This document shows positions 6,571 through 7,358 of a stretch of DNA of 7,358 nt, piece after piece. The notes below the pieces were generated by a model. That model saw nothing but the letters and a program-made list of their open reading frames with translations. It had not been told where the DNA came from and made no database searches. Numbering within the stretch: position 1 is the stretch's first letter; every line of letters starts with the position of its first letter. The stretch covers positions 1 to 7,358 of the forward strand of contig WFQY01000051.1 in the NCBI GenBank assembly GCA_015486815.1. The letters run 5' to 3'. Position numbers and translations under genes: made by a program. Source of the DNA: Phycisphaerae bacterium. Its GTDB lineage: Bacteria > Planctomycetota > Phycisphaerae > JAAYCJ01.

Positions 6571-7358
6571 TCATTTACGTCTTCGCAGGAATGATACTAC
6601 ACCTAACAACAGGAACATCATAGTAGCAGGTTCCGGTACTGCTTCAAGCTTAAAGTTATCGATTGTTACATCACGATCGAGCAAGAGATAAAATCCGACA
6701 GCACTTCCATTTTCTGCAGACCAGCCGACCTGAGAACCATTTACCGTGCATTTCAACACGTCATCAAGGTATATCTTTAATTGGTCTGCATCAGAACCAC
6801 TTGTGGTAATCCATTCGAGCTTTACCGTATGTCCGACGTGTGAAGTACCTGTGGACCAGCTCCCTATTTGTTCGTCGGCTCCTGCTTCACTATAATATCG
6901 ACGAGTACCCGGAGGACCATACCAGATATAAATTCCACCGGAACCACCCGTTCCACCGATAGCATCGAGTAATTTTGTCCCTCCTGCACTTCCAGGATCT
7001 GTCCCATCACCAGCAATCCCTGCACCAAAGAGCAGACCACCGGAATATGGACTGTTAGCACTTATTACATCGTAAGTTACCCTCATAATGACATCGCCAG
7101 CTTGTGCGCCGCTCGCAAGAATAAGATCGTCATCACTCCCGCCCACTTGTGCATTTGTCATCAGAAAGCCACGAACATCGGAACCACTACCGGAATCTAT
7201 CACCAGTTGTCCCGAACCATTGATTGAAACACTATTGACGCTCGAGCCCGGTGCATTGATATAATTCAGATTCCACCCGCTCAGATCTCCGCTAAAGTCA
7301 TCGGAGAAGATTGTCTGCAGCTGAGCTGCACTAACTACTCCCGCCAGACCAACCACCA
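6571..7358 (-). CDS. PEP-CTERM surface protein with a jelly-roll-like domain, 5' end outside window
   Basis: This is an exported protein predicted to be recognised by exosortase (EpsH/XrtA type) and anchored or released at the envelope. Counting from the first complete codon in the window, 261 residues are visible. Residues 1-11 (VVGLAGVVSAA) look like the end of a signal peptide, so the true start lies beyond the right edge and the GTG here is probably an internal valine. The mature part opens DDFSGDLSGW and forms one Gly/Ser/Asp-rich beta domain to about 237, closing with VTIDNFKLEA. This resembles LamG/concanavalin-like jelly-roll domains that often bind glycans or coat cells. The tail VPEPATMM, hydrophobic segment and RRRK (240-261) is a complete PEP-CTERM signal. 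It is followed by its own terminator, so it is not obviously co-transcribed with the sugar operon. The ligand is unknown. Confidence 0.85.
   Translation of the reverse strand, partial: VVGLAGVVSAAQLQTIFSDDFSGDLSGWNLNYINAPGSSVNSVSINGSGQLVIDSGSGSDVRGFLMTNAQVGGSDDDLILASGAQAGDVIMRVTYDVISANSPYSGGLLFGAGIAGDGTDPGSAGGTKLLDAIGGTGGSGGIYIWYGPPGTRRYYSEAGADEQIGSWSTGTSHVGHTVKLEWITTSGSDADQLKIYLDDVLKCTVNGSQVGWSAENGSAVGFYLLLDRDVTIDNFKLEAVPEPATMMFLLLGVVSFLRRRK
6574..6639 (-). other. PEP-CTERM sorting signal (last 22 codons)
   Basis: The segment encodes V-P-E-P, then A-T-M-M, a nine- to ten-residue hydrophobic helix (FLLLGVVSFL) and RRRK at the extreme C-terminus, which is the standard three-part exosortase signal. 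It implies that an exosortase is encoded elsewhere in the genome. Confidence 0.85.

Noticed and set aside
6864..7061. 65-codon minus-strand frame inside the PEP-CTERM gene
   Set aside because: It is a different frame of the same strand within a clear beta-rich coding region and has no independent support.
7354..7356. GTG as the true start of the PEP-CTERM gene
   Set aside because: Starting here would leave only the tail of a signal peptide with no basic n-region, so the real start is most likely outside the window.

Overview
All four genes I can support lie on the minus strand, so the window reads right to left. The right end holds the 3' part of a surface protein gene with a PEP-CTERM tail. 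A strong intrinsic terminator and a short spacer follow. Then comes a tightly packed carbohydrate-degradation operon of three genes that runs off the left edge. I see no RNA genes, CRISPR arrays, insertion sequences or genuine plus-strand genes.

The PEP-CTERM/exosortase tail (VPEPATMM, a hydrophobic stretch, then RRRK), a secreted multidomain protein whose mature N-terminus reads NLIINPSFE, and a glycoside hydrolase operon with no SusC/SusD pair in view together suggest an anaerobic polysaccharide-degrading member of the PVC group. Planctomycetota, class Phycisphaerae (Sedimentisphaerales-like), is my best guess, with Lentisphaerota or Verrucomicrobiota as alternatives. This rests on gene content and style, not on a marker gene.

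In transcription order the operon contains three genes. (1) A cytoplasmic GH36-type alpha-galactosidase (4344-6383) has both catalytic aspartates. (2) A 567-residue protein (2648-4351) that ordinary annotation would probably call hypothetical appears to be a remote, N-terminally shortened relative of GH67 alpha-glucuronidase: the acid, the two base residues and two of the three carboxylate-binding basic residues can be placed. (3) A large secreted protein (1-2643, C-terminus outside the window) has a CBM4/9-like jelly-roll module, a helical linker, a beta domain and a short TIM-barrel resembling clan GH-A. The first two genes overlap by 8 bp and the second and third are 4 bp apart. Each has a good Shine-Dalgarno sequence, so translational coupling is likely.

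A reasonable model is that the secreted protein works on, or binds, a branched polysaccharide outside the cytoplasm, and the two cytoplasmic enzymes remove alpha-galactosyl and alpha-uronosyl (or related) branches from imported oligosaccharides. The most interesting items are the GH67-like protein with an altered carboxylate pocket, the unclassified secreted barrel protein without an obvious nucleophile, and a degenerate 7-bp tandem array that sits on the putative operon promoter.
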